Assembly (NCBI GenBank): GCA_947488295.1
Contig: CANKYU010000006.1
Span: forward strand, 248,001 to 312,000
Source: an uncultured Anderseniella sp.
GTDB taxonomy: Bacteria; Pseudomonadota; Alphaproteobacteria; Rhizobiales; Aestuariivirgaceae
Reading direction: 5' to 3'
Length of the DNA stretch: 64,000 bases
Shown: positions 7,484 through 16,767 of the stretch, in pieces
Numbering within the stretch: position 1 is the stretch's first letter
Layout: each line of letters begins with the position of its first letter
The notes under the pieces: generated by a model
Databases searched by the model: none
Seen by the model: only the letters and a program-made list of their open reading frames with translations
What the model was told of the DNA's origin: nothing
Program-made: the position numbers and the translations under genes

Positions 7484-8049
7484 GGTTTGTTTTCGTGCGC
7501 TGATACAAGCGCCAGTGCTGCCTGCTTGGCGTCGTGGGCCGGGCTTTCGGTATGTTTAAGGTGGGCGGTGACGATTGCCCCCTCGGCGAGCAGCAGCAAT
7601 TGCCGCGCCAGTTGTTCAGGCTGCGCCAGTCCAGCGGCCCTGGCGAGGCCTGCGAAATGCGTTTCCAGCATGCGTTTGTGCTCGGCTGACTGCTTGTGGA
7701 TCGGATGATCGCGGTCCTGATACTCCGATGATGCCTTGACAAACATGCATCCACGGAAGTCCGGATCCTCGAACCACTCCTGCAATTCGTCGAACATGGC
7801 GATCAACTGGTCGCGTGGCGTGTCGGCGAGTTCCTCGATCCGACGGTAGACCCGATTGCGGAAAATTTCATCGCGCAGGCGCAACACCGCCAGGATGAGA
7901 TCCTCCTTGGTGCGGAAATGCTTGTACATCGACGTTTTGGATATGCCGGTCTCCGCTACCAGCATGTCCATGCCGGTTGCATGAAAGCCGTTGCGGTAGA
8001 ACGCCTGCAGGGCCTTGTGAACCAGTTCATCCCGTTTCGATGGTCGCAT
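7462..8049 (-). CDS. TetR/AcrR family transcriptional regulator
   Basis: A 195-residue repressor. The start at 8049 (MRPSKRDELVHKALQAFY) is chosen because GGAG lies 8 bases upstream; a longer frame from 8136 lacks such a site. Residues 10-50 form the DNA-binding helix-turn-helix (GFHATGMDMLVAETGISKTSMYKHF), and the C-terminal two thirds are the helical ligand domain. The last seven residues (PEPFTLK) and the TAG come from the terminal repeat of the neighbouring inverted-repeat element. It is divergent from a GST gene, with palindromic sites in between, so it probably represses that gene and itself. Confidence 0.9.
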   Translation of the reverse strand: MRPSKRDELVHKALQAFYRNGFHATGMDMLVAETGISKTSMYKHFRTKEDLILAVLRLRDEIFRNRVYRRIEELADTPRDQLIAMFDELQEWFEDPDFRGCMFVKASSEYQDRDHPIHKQSAEHKRMLETHFAGLARAAGLAQPEQLARQLLLLAEGAIVTAHLKHTESPAHDAKQAALALVSAHENKPEPFTLK

Positions 8050-8065
8050 TTGATAACTCCATGAG

Positions 8066-8080
8066 TGACCGATCTGTACA
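8066..8080. promoter_or_regulatory. imperfect TetR-type operator near the regulator start
   Basis: GACCGATCTGTA here is a degenerate copy (10 of 12) of the perfect palindrome at 8227-8238. It lies just upstream of the TetR start codon, where bound protein would block the regulator's own transcription. The assignment rests on the similarity of the two sites and their position in the divergent intergenic region. Confidence 0.4.
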
Positions 8081-8226
8081 CTTGAAATATGAAAAATGTC
8101 TAGATGCCGTGCACTGGGCCACGCGCCTACGTCCATAATGGCGGAAAGCTGAGACGTTAATACACGATTTTGTGTCTAGTTACCTCTTGCGCTGAAAACT
8201 TGCGCGAGTATGTTGACTTCAATATG

Positions 8227-8238
8227 TACCGATCGGTA
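8227..8238. promoter_or_regulatory. perfect 12-bp palindrome TACCGATCGGTA, probable TetR operator
   Basis: A fully symmetric 12-mer in the TetR/GST divergent region, about 78 bases before the GST start. Symmetric sites of this kind with a central GATC are typical for dimeric TetR proteins. A weaker copy lies at 8066-8080 beside the regulator start. Confidence 0.5.
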
Positions 8239-8315
8239 ATTAAACACATTCGAAGATCTGCACTGACAGCCGGACAAAGCTTGCGCGCCCCACACCTCCA
8301 AAACAGGAAATCATC

Positions 8316-8963
8316 ATGAACAAGCATTTTCCCGACACCAGCAAACCGGTCAAACTCTATGGCTTGCCGGTGTCCGGCCACGCCCACCGCGCCGAACTCA
8401 TGATGGCGTTCCTGGACATTCCCTATGAAAAAGTCGACGTGGACCTGATGAACGGGGCACACAAGCAGCCGGACTTTTTGAACCTCAACCTGTTCGGCCA
8501 GATCCCTGTCATCGATGACAATGGCGACATTGTTTCTGACTCGAACGCGATCCTGGTCTACCTGGCAAAGAAGTACGACAAGGAACATGCATGGTTGCCC
8601 GAAGACCCTCTTGCCGCAGCGCATGTGCAGCGCTGGTTGTCCGTCGCGGCGAACGAAGTTGCCGCCGGGCCGGGAGCCGCGCGCCTGATCAAGCTGTTCG
8701 GCCTGCCGCTGGATTATGAGGTGGCGACAACCAAGGCCTCCAACCTGTTTGCGACCATGGAACCGCATCTGCAGTCCAATAAGTTTCTGGCAGGCAGTTC
8801 GATCAGCATAGCTGATGTTGCCGGTTACACCTACATCTCCCACGCGCCGGAAGGCGGTGTGAACCTTGAGCCATATCCTGCCATCAGGGCATGGCTGGCA
8901 CGCATCGAAGCTCAGCCGCGGTTCGTCGGCATGGTGCGCTCGCCCGAACCGGAAGCGGCCTAG
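8316..8963 (+). CDS. glutathione S-transferase family protein
   Basis: A 215-residue cytosolic GST. The N-terminal thioredoxin domain reads KLYGLPVSGHAHRAELMM, with serine in the usual catalytic region, then FGQIPVIDDNGDIVSDSNAILVYL, which holds the cis-proline and the Glu/Asp-Ser glutathione contact. The C-terminal helical domain carries SISIADVAGYTYI, the N-capping box. It conjugates or reduces electrophiles; the substrate cannot be read. It is divergent from the TetR gene and followed 11 bases later by a flavin-binding oxidase-family gene, suggesting a small detoxification operon under TetR control. Confidence 0.92.
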   Translation: MNKHFPDTSKPVKLYGLPVSGHAHRAELMMAFLDIPYEKVDVDLMNGAHKQPDFLNLNLFGQIPVIDDNGDIVSDSNAILVYLAKKYDKEHAWLPEDPLAAAHVQRWLSVAANEVAAGPGAARLIKLFGLPLDYEVATTKASNLFATMEPHLQSNKFLAGSSISIADVAGYTYISHAPEGGVNLEPYPAIRAWLARIEAQPRFVGMVRSPEPEAA

Positions 8964-8974
8964 GAGACTTGGTC

Positions 8975-9922
8975 ATGACAACCGACAATGTGTACCATGC
9001 CGGCGAGATCGCGGTTCAGGAACGTGCAGGTGTCCGCAAAATTGCCGACCGGCTGAGCCAGATGATCCGGCCGTTCATGCCGGATCAGCACCGTGAGTTT
9101 TTCGAGCAGCTGCCTTTCGTGGTTGTCGGCCTGATCGATGAGCAGGGCAGACCCTGGAGCACTCTGTGTTTCGGGGAGCCCGGCTTCATAACATCGCCGG
9201 ACGAAACCACGCTGCAGATCGCGTCTGCGCCCCTGCTGGCCGGCGAACTGGGACTGCAGGCCGATGTGGGTGACAAGATTGGGCTGCTGGGTATCGAGTT
9301 GCCGACCCGGCGGCGCAACAGGATGAACGGCGCGGTTTCGCAAGCCGGCGCTAACGGTTTTACAGTGCATGTGGAACAGAGTTTCGGCAACTGCCCGCAA
9401 TATATTCAGACGCGATCAGTCGACCCCCGCGAAACCGGGGCTGCGCAAACCGCCAGCGAAACCGAGCGCACTGTTTCTCTCGGCAGTGACGCTGTTGCTC
9501 TCATCGAGCAGGCAGACACGTTTTACATTGCATCGCGCACCAGCGACATGTCGAGCCGGCCGAATTCCGGTGTTGATGTATCGCACCGTGGCGGCCGGCC
9601 AGGCTTTGTCAGTGTTGGTGAGGACGGTGTCCTGTCGTTTCCCGACTTTTCCGGCAACAGGATTTTCAACACGCTCGGCAACATTGCAGATGATGGGCGT
9701 GTCGGCATGGCATTTCCGGATTTTGCCACCGGTGATCTGCTGCTGTTGACCGGACAGGCCAGCATCGTCTGGGAGGGGCGGCGTCTCGAAGGGTTTGAAG
9801 GTGCACAGAGGCTGGTTGATGTAGCTGTGGATGAAGTTGTGCATGCCCGTGCGGTTTTGCCTCTGGGCGGATCGCTCATCGAGCAATCACCCAAACTGGC
9901 CAGAACCGGTGTCTGGCAATAG
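8975..9922 (+). CDS. pyridoxamine 5'-phosphate oxidase-like flavin-binding protein
   Basis: A 315-residue protein of the split-barrel PNPOx-like group. The ATG at 8975 follows GGAGA by 7 bases, and the upstream in-frame extension lies inside the GST gene. Two barrel-like regions are visible: PFVVVGLIDEQGRPWSTLCFGEPGF near residue 50 and FYIASRTSDMSS ... VSHRGGRPGFVSV near residue 190, then FSGNRIFNTLGNIADDGRVGMAFPDF, typical of this family. It probably binds FMN or a related flavin. It forms a two-gene unit with the GST. The substrate is unknown. Confidence 0.82.
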   Translation: MTTDNVYHAGEIAVQERAGVRKIADRLSQMIRPFMPDQHREFFEQLPFVVVGLIDEQGRPWSTLCFGEPGFITSPDETTLQIASAPLLAGELGLQADVGDKIGLLGIELPTRRRNRMNGAVSQAGANGFTVHVEQSFGNCPQYIQTRSVDPRETGAAQTASETERTVSLGSDAVALIEQADTFYIASRTSDMSSRPNSGVDVSHRGGRPGFVSVGEDGVLSFPDFSGNRIFNTLGNIADDGRVGMAFPDFATGDLLLLTGQASIVWEGRRLEGFEGAQRLVDVAVDEVVHARAVLPLGGSLIEQSPKLARTGVWQ

Positions 9923-9935
9923 CGCCATACTCCGG

Positions 9936-10364
9936 TCAATCCAGGTCGATCTTGCGGCCCCGGTTTTTCTTTATGGTTCCGCGCCTGGTCTTGCTGTCCA
10001 GCCGGCGCTTTTTGGATCCCAGTGTTGGCCTTGTTGCAACCCGCCTGCGCGGAATGTGGGCGGCGTCCCTGATGATTTCCCTGAGGCGCTCGAGCGCATC
10101 GCGCCGGTTGGCTTCCTGTGTGCGATGGCGGGTGGCCACCAGAACGAGTTCACCGTCATTGGTCAGCCGGCTGTCACCACTGTTGAGGATTTTCTCCCGA
10201 ACCCGCTCCGGCAGGGACGGCGACAGGCGGACATTGAACCGCAACTGCACGGCGGTTGAAACCTTGTTGACATTCTGCCCGCCGGGCCCGCCCGAGCGGA
10301 TGAACTTTTCCTCAAGTTCATCGTCGAGGAGCCAGATACTGTTGGTGATCTGAACGCGTGCCAT
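9936..10364 (-). CDS. arfB: alternative ribosome-rescue factor, peptidyl-tRNA hydrolase ArfB
   Basis: A 142-residue class I release-factor-like hydrolase. The GGQ loop is at residues 28-30 in the context RSGGPGGQNVNKVSTA, followed by the family's STAVQLRFN strand. The C-terminal 25 residues are strongly basic (RRLDSKTRRGTIKKNRGRK), matching the tail that enters the empty mRNA channel of stalled ribosomes in ArfB/YaeJ. The length agrees with ArfB and not with full-length release factors. It releases nascent chains from non-stop complexes. It is convergent with the preceding PNPOx-like gene. Confidence 0.95.
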   Translation of the reverse strand: MARVQITNSIWLLDDELEEKFIRSGGPGGQNVNKVSTAVQLRFNVRLSPSLPERVREKILNSGDSRLTNDGELVLVATRHRTQEANRRDALERLREIIRDAAHIPRRRVATRPTLGSKKRRLDSKTRRGTIKKNRGRKIDLD

Positions 10365-10554
10365 GGCGGTTTCGGTGTTCTGCTTCCTGCTTGTGGTACG
10401 CGCGCCTCAGGTCCGTAACCGGGTAATCCATGCGCGCAGTTGTCCGGCCAACTTGTAAGGTACCCCCATTTCGTGCCTTAATCCAAACTCCGTTTACGCA
10501 CGGAAAACAGGTTAATCCGTTTGCACACTACACACCTCACGGGCACATGATTCA

Positions 10555-11067
10555 ATGGACTCTGCTTCTGACAAAATCCAGTTGTTGCGGGAGGCGTTGG
10601 AGGAGGCCCAGCAAACCGTCAGGGCTTATGACACCAAGGCGCAGATAGTCGGTGTCGGCTACATTTTTGCGCTTGGCATTGTCTTCAGGTTGGGGGACGT
10701 TTTGCCAAAGGTGGAGCGAAGTGACCTCTTGTTGGTTATTACCGGATGGACGATTGTTATCTTTCCCATCTTGTTGTTCGGTTTTGTCCTGTATCCGACT
10801 CGCAAATCGGCCGCCGAACTGGCGTCTCTGGATGGCCGGTCCCGCGGGCTGCTGTATTTCTCTCCCGGCAGGCATGCTTCAACGCAAGCGTATCTCGACG
10901 AATTGGGGCAGGCAGATGGCATGATTGAGCGCGCACGTGAGCTCTTCATCGTCAGCGAGCTCCGCGAGCTCAAGCGCAAGAGATTTCTCCGGGCGCTATT
11001 TGCTGCCGGGATGGCATTCACGGTGCTTTTCGGGGTGCAGTTATGGCGCGGAATGGTAGGGGCTTGA
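10555..11067 (+). CDS. three-helix membrane protein resembling Pycsar effector (PycTM/DUF5706-like)
   Basis: A 170-residue protein with an N-terminal amphipathic helix ending in YDTKAQ (residues 25-30), hydrophobic helices at about 30-46, 57-80 and 147-165, and a soluble segment with YLDELGQAD and an ERARELFIVSELRELKRKRF stretch before the last helix. This arrangement, including the D-TK-A signature and the helix-K-rich approach to the third membrane segment, resembles the membrane effectors of Pycsar anti-phage systems. No pyrimidine cyclase gene adjoins it. Base composition looks less GC-rich than its neighbours. Family membership is from memory of the pattern. Confidence 0.5.
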   Translation: MDSASDKIQLLREALEEAQQTVRAYDTKAQIVGVGYIFALGIVFRLGDVLPKVERSDLLLVITGWTIVIFPILLFGFVLYPTRKSAAELASLDGRSRGLLYFSPGRHASTQAYLDELGQADGMIERARELFIVSELRELKRKRFLRALFAAGMAFTVLFGVQLWRGMVGA

Positions 11068-11170
11068 AGCAACCCAAGCCGGATGGATTTTGTCAGTCAA
11101 TTGCCATAACTGACTGATAATGCCAGTGTTGATGAAATTGGATTCTCTCGCAAAACCGGGGTCAGCTCAA

Positions 11171-12283
11171 ATGAAGCGGTCGATAATTGTCTTGTGTTGC
11201 ATGTTGCTTCTGGTCGCATGCGACGAGAAGACGGCGTCTGAAAGTATTGAGCCGCCGGTACGTGGCTTGAAGACGCTGCTGATCAAGGATGTGGAGGAAA
11301 CCACCGTGCGGCGGTTTCCGAGCGTGCTGCAACCGTCATCCACATCCGTACTGTCTTTCGAGATTTCTGGACGTCTGGAGGAGGTGAACCTTGACGTTGG
11401 CCAGCGGGTCACCAAGGGCGATGTACTTGCAGAAGTTGACCCCAAGTCTCTGAATTTGCAGGTTCAAACCGCAAAGGCAGCGCTTGCGGAAGCCGAGTCC
11501 CGGGCCCGCAATGCAGCCACCAATCTCAAACGCAAGGAAGAACTTCTGAACAAGAAGGTCATTGCGCAGGCAGCACTTGATGAAGCGAAAACAGAAGCTG
11601 ACACAACCGCGTCGCAGGTTCTGCAGGCGAAACGCAGCCTCGATACAGCTGAAGAAAACCTCACCAAGGCGGCATTGATTGCGCCGTTTGACGGGATCCT
11701 GAATTCCGTGGAGGTTCAGTCTTTCACCAACGTGTCACCGGGCGCGCCAGTGGCAACCCTGTACGCGGCGAACGCCTTTGAGGCGAGTTTTTCGGTCAGT
11801 TTCGACATCGTCAACCGGCTGGTGGTGGGCAAGAAGGTAATTGTTCGGCTGGCAGATAATCCGTCCGTGGTTCTGGCCGGTCACATCAGTGAACTGGGTG
11901 CGCGCGCCGATACGGTTTCCTCGTTTCCGGTAGTTGTGAAGCTCGATGAAACCGACCCGTCTATCAAGGCCGGCATGGCCGTGGAAGTCGCCATGGAGTT
12001 TACCGTTCCCAGCGGGCAGGGCTTCAGCCTGCCGCTGTCGGTACTGCCGTTTGACGGCAAACTGGTCAATGGCAAGTCGCCGGATGATCCGGGCAAGACG
12101 ACGGTGTTTGTCTTCGACCCTGACAACAGTACCGTGCACCGGCGTGAGGTCAGTGTCGGCGGCGTCAGGGAGAACACGATCATTATCGTGGAGGGACTGA
12201 AGCTGGGCGAGCGGGTGGCTGCTGCCGGGGTGTCTTTCTTGCGGGAGGGGCAGAAAGTCAAACTGCTTCCGGATGCCAGGTAG
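11171..12283 (+). CDS. RND efflux periplasmic adaptor (membrane fusion) lipoprotein
   Basis: A 370-residue adaptor. The start at 11171 gives a lipoprotein signal, MKRSIIVLCCMLLLVAC, with the lipid-modified cysteine at residue 17; the following Asp is an inner-membrane retention residue in E. coli. The order barrel-sandwich (VLQPSSTSVLSFEISGRLEEV), long alpha-hairpin (heptad-rich AKAALAEAESRARN to SLDTAEENLTKA) and beta-barrel is clear. It links the inner-membrane pump to an outer-membrane channel. The permease gene starts 12 bases later. No outer-membrane factor gene is nearby. Confidence 0.93.
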   Translation: MKRSIIVLCCMLLLVACDEKTASESIEPPVRGLKTLLIKDVEETTVRRFPSVLQPSSTSVLSFEISGRLEEVNLDVGQRVTKGDVLAEVDPKSLNLQVQTAKAALAEAESRARNAATNLKRKEELLNKKVIAQAALDEAKTEADTTASQVLQAKRSLDTAEENLTKAALIAPFDGILNSVEVQSFTNVSPGAPVATLYAANAFEASFSVSFDIVNRLVVGKKVIVRLADNPSVVLAGHISELGARADTVSSFPVVVKLDETDPSIKAGMAVEVAMEFTVPSGQGFSLPLSVLPFDGKLVNGKSPDDPGKTTVFVFDPDNSTVHRREVSVGGVRENTIIIVEGLKLGERVAAAGVSFLREGQKVKLLPDAR

Positions 12284-12295
12284 CAGGAGCGAGCC

Positions 12296-15200
12296 ATGAC
12301 TTCCCTTACCGCTCTCGGCATCAACAAGTCCCGCCTCACCGTTCTCGTCATGATCGGACTGATCGTGCAGGGTTTGCTGGTGTATGCCGGCATTCCGAAA
12401 CGCGAGAACCCCGCCATCACAATTCGCAACGCCCAGGTGACGGCGCAGTTTCCCGGCATGTCTCCGGACCGCATGGAAGACCTGATCGTCGTACCCATCG
12501 AGCGCAAGGCGCGCGAGATTGGCGAGATCGAGGATATCAATGCCCTGGTCACCACCGGCAGCACGGTGATCACGCTCACCACATATGACAACGTTTCGAA
12601 GCAGGATCTGGATTCGGTGTTCCAGGACATCCGCAACCGAATGGAGGATGTGAAGACCGACCTTCCCGACGGCACTATCGGTCCGTTCGTCAACACAAAC
12701 TATGGTGACGTGGCGATATCAACAATCGCGGTCACTGGCGAAGGTTTCTCCTACGCCGACATCAAGTCCTCGTCAGATGATCTGCGCACTCACCTGTACA
12801 CGGTGGAAGGGGTTTCGAAAGTCTCCCTGTTCGGCGTTCAGGAAGAACGCGTTTGGCTGGAAATCGACTCCCGCAAACTGGCGGCCGTCGGCGTTCAACT
12901 GCCGCAGGTGCTGCAGGATCTGCAGAAGCAGAATGTCATTCTGCCTGCCGGTCAGCTCGATGCCAACGGCACAACCCTGATCCTGGAGGCAAACGGTGAT
13001 CTCGGGTCAGTTGATGAGGTCGGCGACATTCTAACCAAGGTCGAGGGACTGAGCGGGTTCGTTCGGCTGAAAGACCTGATGACGGTCAGGCGTGGCTATG
13101 TCGACCCGGCCACCAAGCCGGTTTACTTCAATGGCCAGCCTGCCGTTATGGTCAGCGTCGAGATGTCGGACAGTGAAGACATCCAGCAGATCGGCAAGCG
13201 ATTGCAGGCGGCAGTCACAACCTTTGAGCAGAAACAGCCTATCGGTATTGCCTATACGTTCTCCACCTACCAGGAAACCAATGTCACGGTATCAATCAAC
13301 AATGCGCTGTCCAATGTGGCGCAGACATTTGTCGTCGTGGTGCTGGTGCTGCTGATATTCCTCGGCCTGCGGGCCTCCATGATCATAGCCTGCATCGTCC
13401 CGTTCACCGTCACTTTTGCCCTTGCCGGAATGCGGTTTCTGGAAATCGACCTGCAACAGATTTCCATTGCGGCTGTCATCATCTCGCTCGGACTGCTTGT
13501 AGATAATGGCCTTGTGGTCGTCGAAGACATACAACGCAGAATAGGCGAGGGCGACGATCCGAAGCAGGCAGCGCTTACCGCCGGCAAGCAGTTTTTTACG
13601 CCGTTGGGTGTTGCTTCCATAACCACGGTTTCTGCGTTCGTACCGATGCTGATCCTGGAAGGCACCGAAGGCGAATTTGCGTTCTCGCTTGGCGCAGTGG
13701 TCGGGGTCATGCTGCTCGGGTCCTGGCTCACAGCCATGTACATTCTGCCGGCGATGTCTGTCTGGTTTGCCAGGAAAAAGGTCGACAAAGCAGCCGGCAA
13801 GCAGGGCTTTCTCGTGCGCCTGTACGGGACTGTGGTCGCCAGGAGCCTGCTGTTTGCACCTGTGATCATACTGCTGACTTATGGGGCGGTCGCCGGTTCG
13901 ATGACGCTGTTTTCAGGGGTCAAAAGAGAGATGTTTCCGTTGGCGGAGAGGGCTGAGTACCTGATCTATCTGGATATGCCGAAGGGCACGTCAATCGCCC
14001 GTACCCGGCAGGAGGCCCTGGCGGTGGAAAAATGGCTGCTCGACAAAGAGGCGAATCCGGAGGTTCGCAACACCACCGTGTTTGTCGGTGACGGGGGCCC
14101 GAGATTTTATCTTGCCCTGAACCCGGCCGATACCAATCCGGCCAGCGCCTTCATTCTGGTGAATACCAAAGAGTTTTCCGGCGCAGTCACCGGAGCAAAA
14201 CGCGCCCAGGATTATCTGCTGGAGAACCATCCCGCAGCGCGTTTCAAAGTGAAACGACTGTCGATGGGTGGTGGCGAGTCAGGCATTGTTGAAATAGAGA
14301 TCAGCGGTCCCGATGCGGAAAAGCTGCTGGATATGGCGCAAAAGGTTGAGCTGGGTTTTGCCGACATACCCGGCATTGTCCAGAACGAGAACGACTGGGG
14401 CAACAAGAGCCTCAAGATGATCATCAACATCGCCCAGGACAAGGCCCGCGAACTTGGCGTCACGTCGGAAGACATCTCCAACATCATGAACACCTTCTTC
14501 TCCGGTACCACCTATTCGACCTATCGTGAAGGGACCGAGTCGATCCCGATTGTGGTGCGGGCCGGGGAGGGGTTTCGTGACAGCCTGGAAGACTTGGCCA
14601 ATCTGTCGATCTCCGCCGGCGGACGCCTGATATCGCTTGATCAGATCGCAACTTTCCAGCCCCGGCTGGAGTACTCGCAACTGCGTCGGGAAAACCAGGT
14701 GCGCACTATCAAGATTTTTGGAAAGAGCGACCTGTTGGCCGCCAACCAGGTTGTGGACCTGCTGCAACCCACCCTGGACAGCCTTGAACTCTCAGAAGGC
14801 TACAAGTTGAACATTGGTGGTGAAACCGAGAACTCGGCCGATGTGAATAATCTTCTACTGGGCGGCATGCCGGCCGCATTGGGCATCATGCTGGCGGCGC
14901 TGATGTTCCAGTTCAATTCGATCAGGCGGGTCTTGCTGACTTTCATGACCATTCCGCTGATCGTTATCGGTGCGCCGATTGCGCTGCTTCTGACCGGCGA
15001 GCCGCTGTCGTTCTTTGCGATACTTGGCATGATTTCGCTGGCCGGCATTATCATCAACAACGCGATCGTGCTGATTGATCAGATCGATATAGAGCGCGAA
15101 ACACTGCCGTTGAAAGAGGCCGTTGTTCAGGCATCGACAAAACGGGTGACCCCAATTCTGCTGACCTCGCTGACGACGATCCTTGGTCTGATGCCCATGG

Positions 15201-15337
15201 CAATCAACGGTGGTGCGCTGTTTGAGCCAATGGCGACCCTTATGATAGGTGGGCTGACATTTTCCTCCCTACTGACGCTGTTCTTTGTCCCCGGTGGCTA
15301 CTACCTATTCTTCGGCGGGTTGAGGAAGTCCGGATAG
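12296..15337 (+). CDS. RND family efflux transporter permease
   Basis: A 1013-residue proton-driven efflux pump of the AcrB/MexF-type superfamily. It shows the twofold repeat: one helix at the N-terminus, a large periplasmic loop to about residue 330, helices with GLLVDNGLVVVEDI (the conserved helix-4 aspartate) and a second loop and helix set ending in MATLMIGGLTFSSLLTLFFVP. The first domain also carries the NxxD-like ALSNVAQTFVVVVLVLLIFL segment. AGGAGCGA lies just before the ATG. The drug or solvent range is not predictable from sequence. Confidence 0.95.
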   Translation: MTSLTALGINKSRLTVLVMIGLIVQGLLVYAGIPKRENPAITIRNAQVTAQFPGMSPDRMEDLIVVPIERKAREIGEIEDINALVTTGSTVITLTTYDNVSKQDLDSVFQDIRNRMEDVKTDLPDGTIGPFVNTNYGDVAISTIAVTGEGFSYADIKSSSDDLRTHLYTVEGVSKVSLFGVQEERVWLEIDSRKLAAVGVQLPQVLQDLQKQNVILPAGQLDANGTTLILEANGDLGSVDEVGDILTKVEGLSGFVRLKDLMTVRRGYVDPATKPVYFNGQPAVMVSVEMSDSEDIQQIGKRLQAAVTTFEQKQPIGIAYTFSTYQETNVTVSINNALSNVAQTFVVVVLVLLIFLGLRASMIIACIVPFTVTFALAGMRFLEIDLQQISIAAVIISLGLLVDNGLVVVEDIQRRIGEGDDPKQAALTAGKQFFTPLGVASITTVSAFVPMLILEGTEGEFAFSLGAVVGVMLLGSWLTAMYILPAMSVWFARKKVDKAAGKQGFLVRLYGTVVARSLLFAPVIILLTYGAVAGSMTLFSGVKREMFPLAERAEYLIYLDMPKGTSIARTRQEALAVEKWLLDKEANPEVRNTTVFVGDGGPRFYLALNPADTNPASAFILVNTKEFSGAVTGAKRAQDYLLENHPAARFKVKRLSMGGGESGIVEIEISGPDAEKLLDMAQKVELGFADIPGIVQNENDWGNKSLKMIINIAQDKARELGVTSEDISNIMNTFFSGTTYSTYREGTESIPIVVRAGEGFRDSLEDLANLSISAGGRLISLDQIATFQPRLEYSQLRRENQVRTIKIFGKSDLLAANQVVDLLQPTLDSLELSEGYKLNIGGETENSADVNNLLLGGMPAALGIMLAALMFQFNSIRRVLLTFMTIPLIVIGAPIALLLTGEPLSFFAILGMISLAGIIINNAIVLIDQIDIERETLPLKEAVVQASTKRVTPILLTSLTTILGLMPMAINGGALFEPMATLMIGGLTFSSLLTLFFVPGGYYLFFGGLRKSG

Positions 15338-15388
15338 GACGTCCGGCAGTTCACTTGATGGCAACTATGTACGCGAGCAACGGCTGTT

Positions 15389-16618
15389 TCAAAGGCCGGC
15401 GAAGTACTGGATGATAACCGCGTTGGCCAGGTCAACGAAAAAGGCGGAAACCAGCGGTAACAGAATGAAGGCCATTGGTGCGGGACCATAGCGCTTTGTC
15501 ACCGATGACATGTTGGCGATGGCCGTTGGGGTAGCACCCAGGGTGAAGCCTGCAAATCCTGCGCTCAGAACGGCGGCTGTGTAATCGGACCCCATAATGC
15601 GGAACACAACCAGCAGGATCAGGGCTGCAGCGGTGAGTGCCTGCAACAGGAGTACGCCAATCAGTGGTCCGCCCAGGCCTGCCAGCGTCCATAACTGCAT
15701 GCTCATCAGGGACATGGCGAGAAACACCGACAGCGAATAATCGGAGATAACCGACATGGCATTGGTACGCGCAGGCCACGGCAACCGGGGCAGCAGGTAG
15801 GGCAGCGTGTTCGACATGACAACGCCGACCAGCAGACAAGGGACAAACAAGGGCAGTTTAAGTCCGGCAGCACTGATTGCCTGGTTGGCAAAGTAACCCA
15901 GTATGATGGCGATGTTGACGGCGAGCAGGGCACTCATCAGGCTGATGTGGTTGATTGTATCAGGCGTCGCCTCGGCACCGGAATCCAGATCAAATGGCAA
16001 GCCAACCACATGGTCGCCGGAAGTTTTCGCTTGCAGGTGGTTGCGGTCGATCAGGAACTTGGCAATGGGTCCTCCCATCAATGCCGCCACGATGAGACCG
16101 AGTGTTGCAGCGGCGATGCCGACTTCAGCAGCGGCAGTAAAGCCGGTGCCTTGTGCGATGGTCGGGCCCCAGGCAATGGCGGTGCCATGTCCTCCAATCA
16201 GCGAAGCCGATCCGAGCAACACGCCAACCGGTCTGGGCAGGTCAAACAGGATCGTTCCTGCAAGCCCGACCACATTCTGGACGACGATGAAACCGACCGT
16301 CAGGCCAACCAGTATGGCGATGGTGCGACCACCGGAGATCAGGTCGGAGATGCGTGCATTCAACCCGATGGTTGCGAAGAATATCACCAGCAGGACATCG
16401 CGTGTGGCCAGGTCAAAAGTGATTTTCACACCTGTCACGGCGAGCACGACCCATGTGATCACCGCGATTGCCATGCCGCCGGACACCGGTTCGGGGATAT
16501 TGTAATTGCGCAGGAAACCAATTTTCCGGGTCAGAAATGCCCCAAGGAAAAACACGATCATGCCCAAGGTCACAGATAAGAAGTCCGGAACCAAAAAAGC
16601 CGTCTGTTGCGCGTTCAC
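15389..16618 (-). CDS. gltS: sodium/glutamate symporter
   Basis: A 409-residue membrane protein matching GltS in length. It begins with the typical FLVPDFLSVTLGMIVFFLGAFLTRKI and has the inverted five-plus-five helix repeat. Glycine-rich re-entrant segments appear as LIGGHGTAIAWGP in the first half and GFAGFTLGATPTAIANM in the second; these resemble the cation and glutamate binding loops of the family. It imports glutamate with sodium. It is convergent with the RND permease and stands alone. Confidence 0.93.
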   Translation of the reverse strand: MNAQQTAFLVPDFLSVTLGMIVFFLGAFLTRKIGFLRNYNIPEPVSGGMAIAVITWVVLAVTGVKITFDLATRDVLLVIFFATIGLNARISDLISGGRTIAILVGLTVGFIVVQNVVGLAGTILFDLPRPVGVLLGSASLIGGHGTAIAWGPTIAQGTGFTAAAEVGIAAATLGLIVAALMGGPIAKFLIDRNHLQAKTSGDHVVGLPFDLDSGAEATPDTINHISLMSALLAVNIAIILGYFANQAISAAGLKLPLFVPCLLVGVVMSNTLPYLLPRLPWPARTNAMSVISDYSLSVFLAMSLMSMQLWTLAGLGGPLIGVLLLQALTAAALILLVVFRIMGSDYTAAVLSAGFAGFTLGATPTAIANMSSVTKRYGPAPMAFILLPLVSAFFVDLANAVIIQYFAGL

Positions 16619-16767
16619 GCCCGCTTACCTTTCCGGTAGTGCAATTCTGATCCGGGAACCAGATTCACAGGACACAACACAAGGCACTGCTGAGCTGTGG
16701 TCACATTCAGGATTACTTTCATGACGTCGAACATGTCATAACATTTTCCAGGTACTCGGATTGCGGA

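Noticed and set aside
10430..10648. 72-codon plus-strand frame
   Set aside because: Overlaps the start of the three-helix membrane protein in another frame and is rich in Arg/Pro/Cys with no family match.
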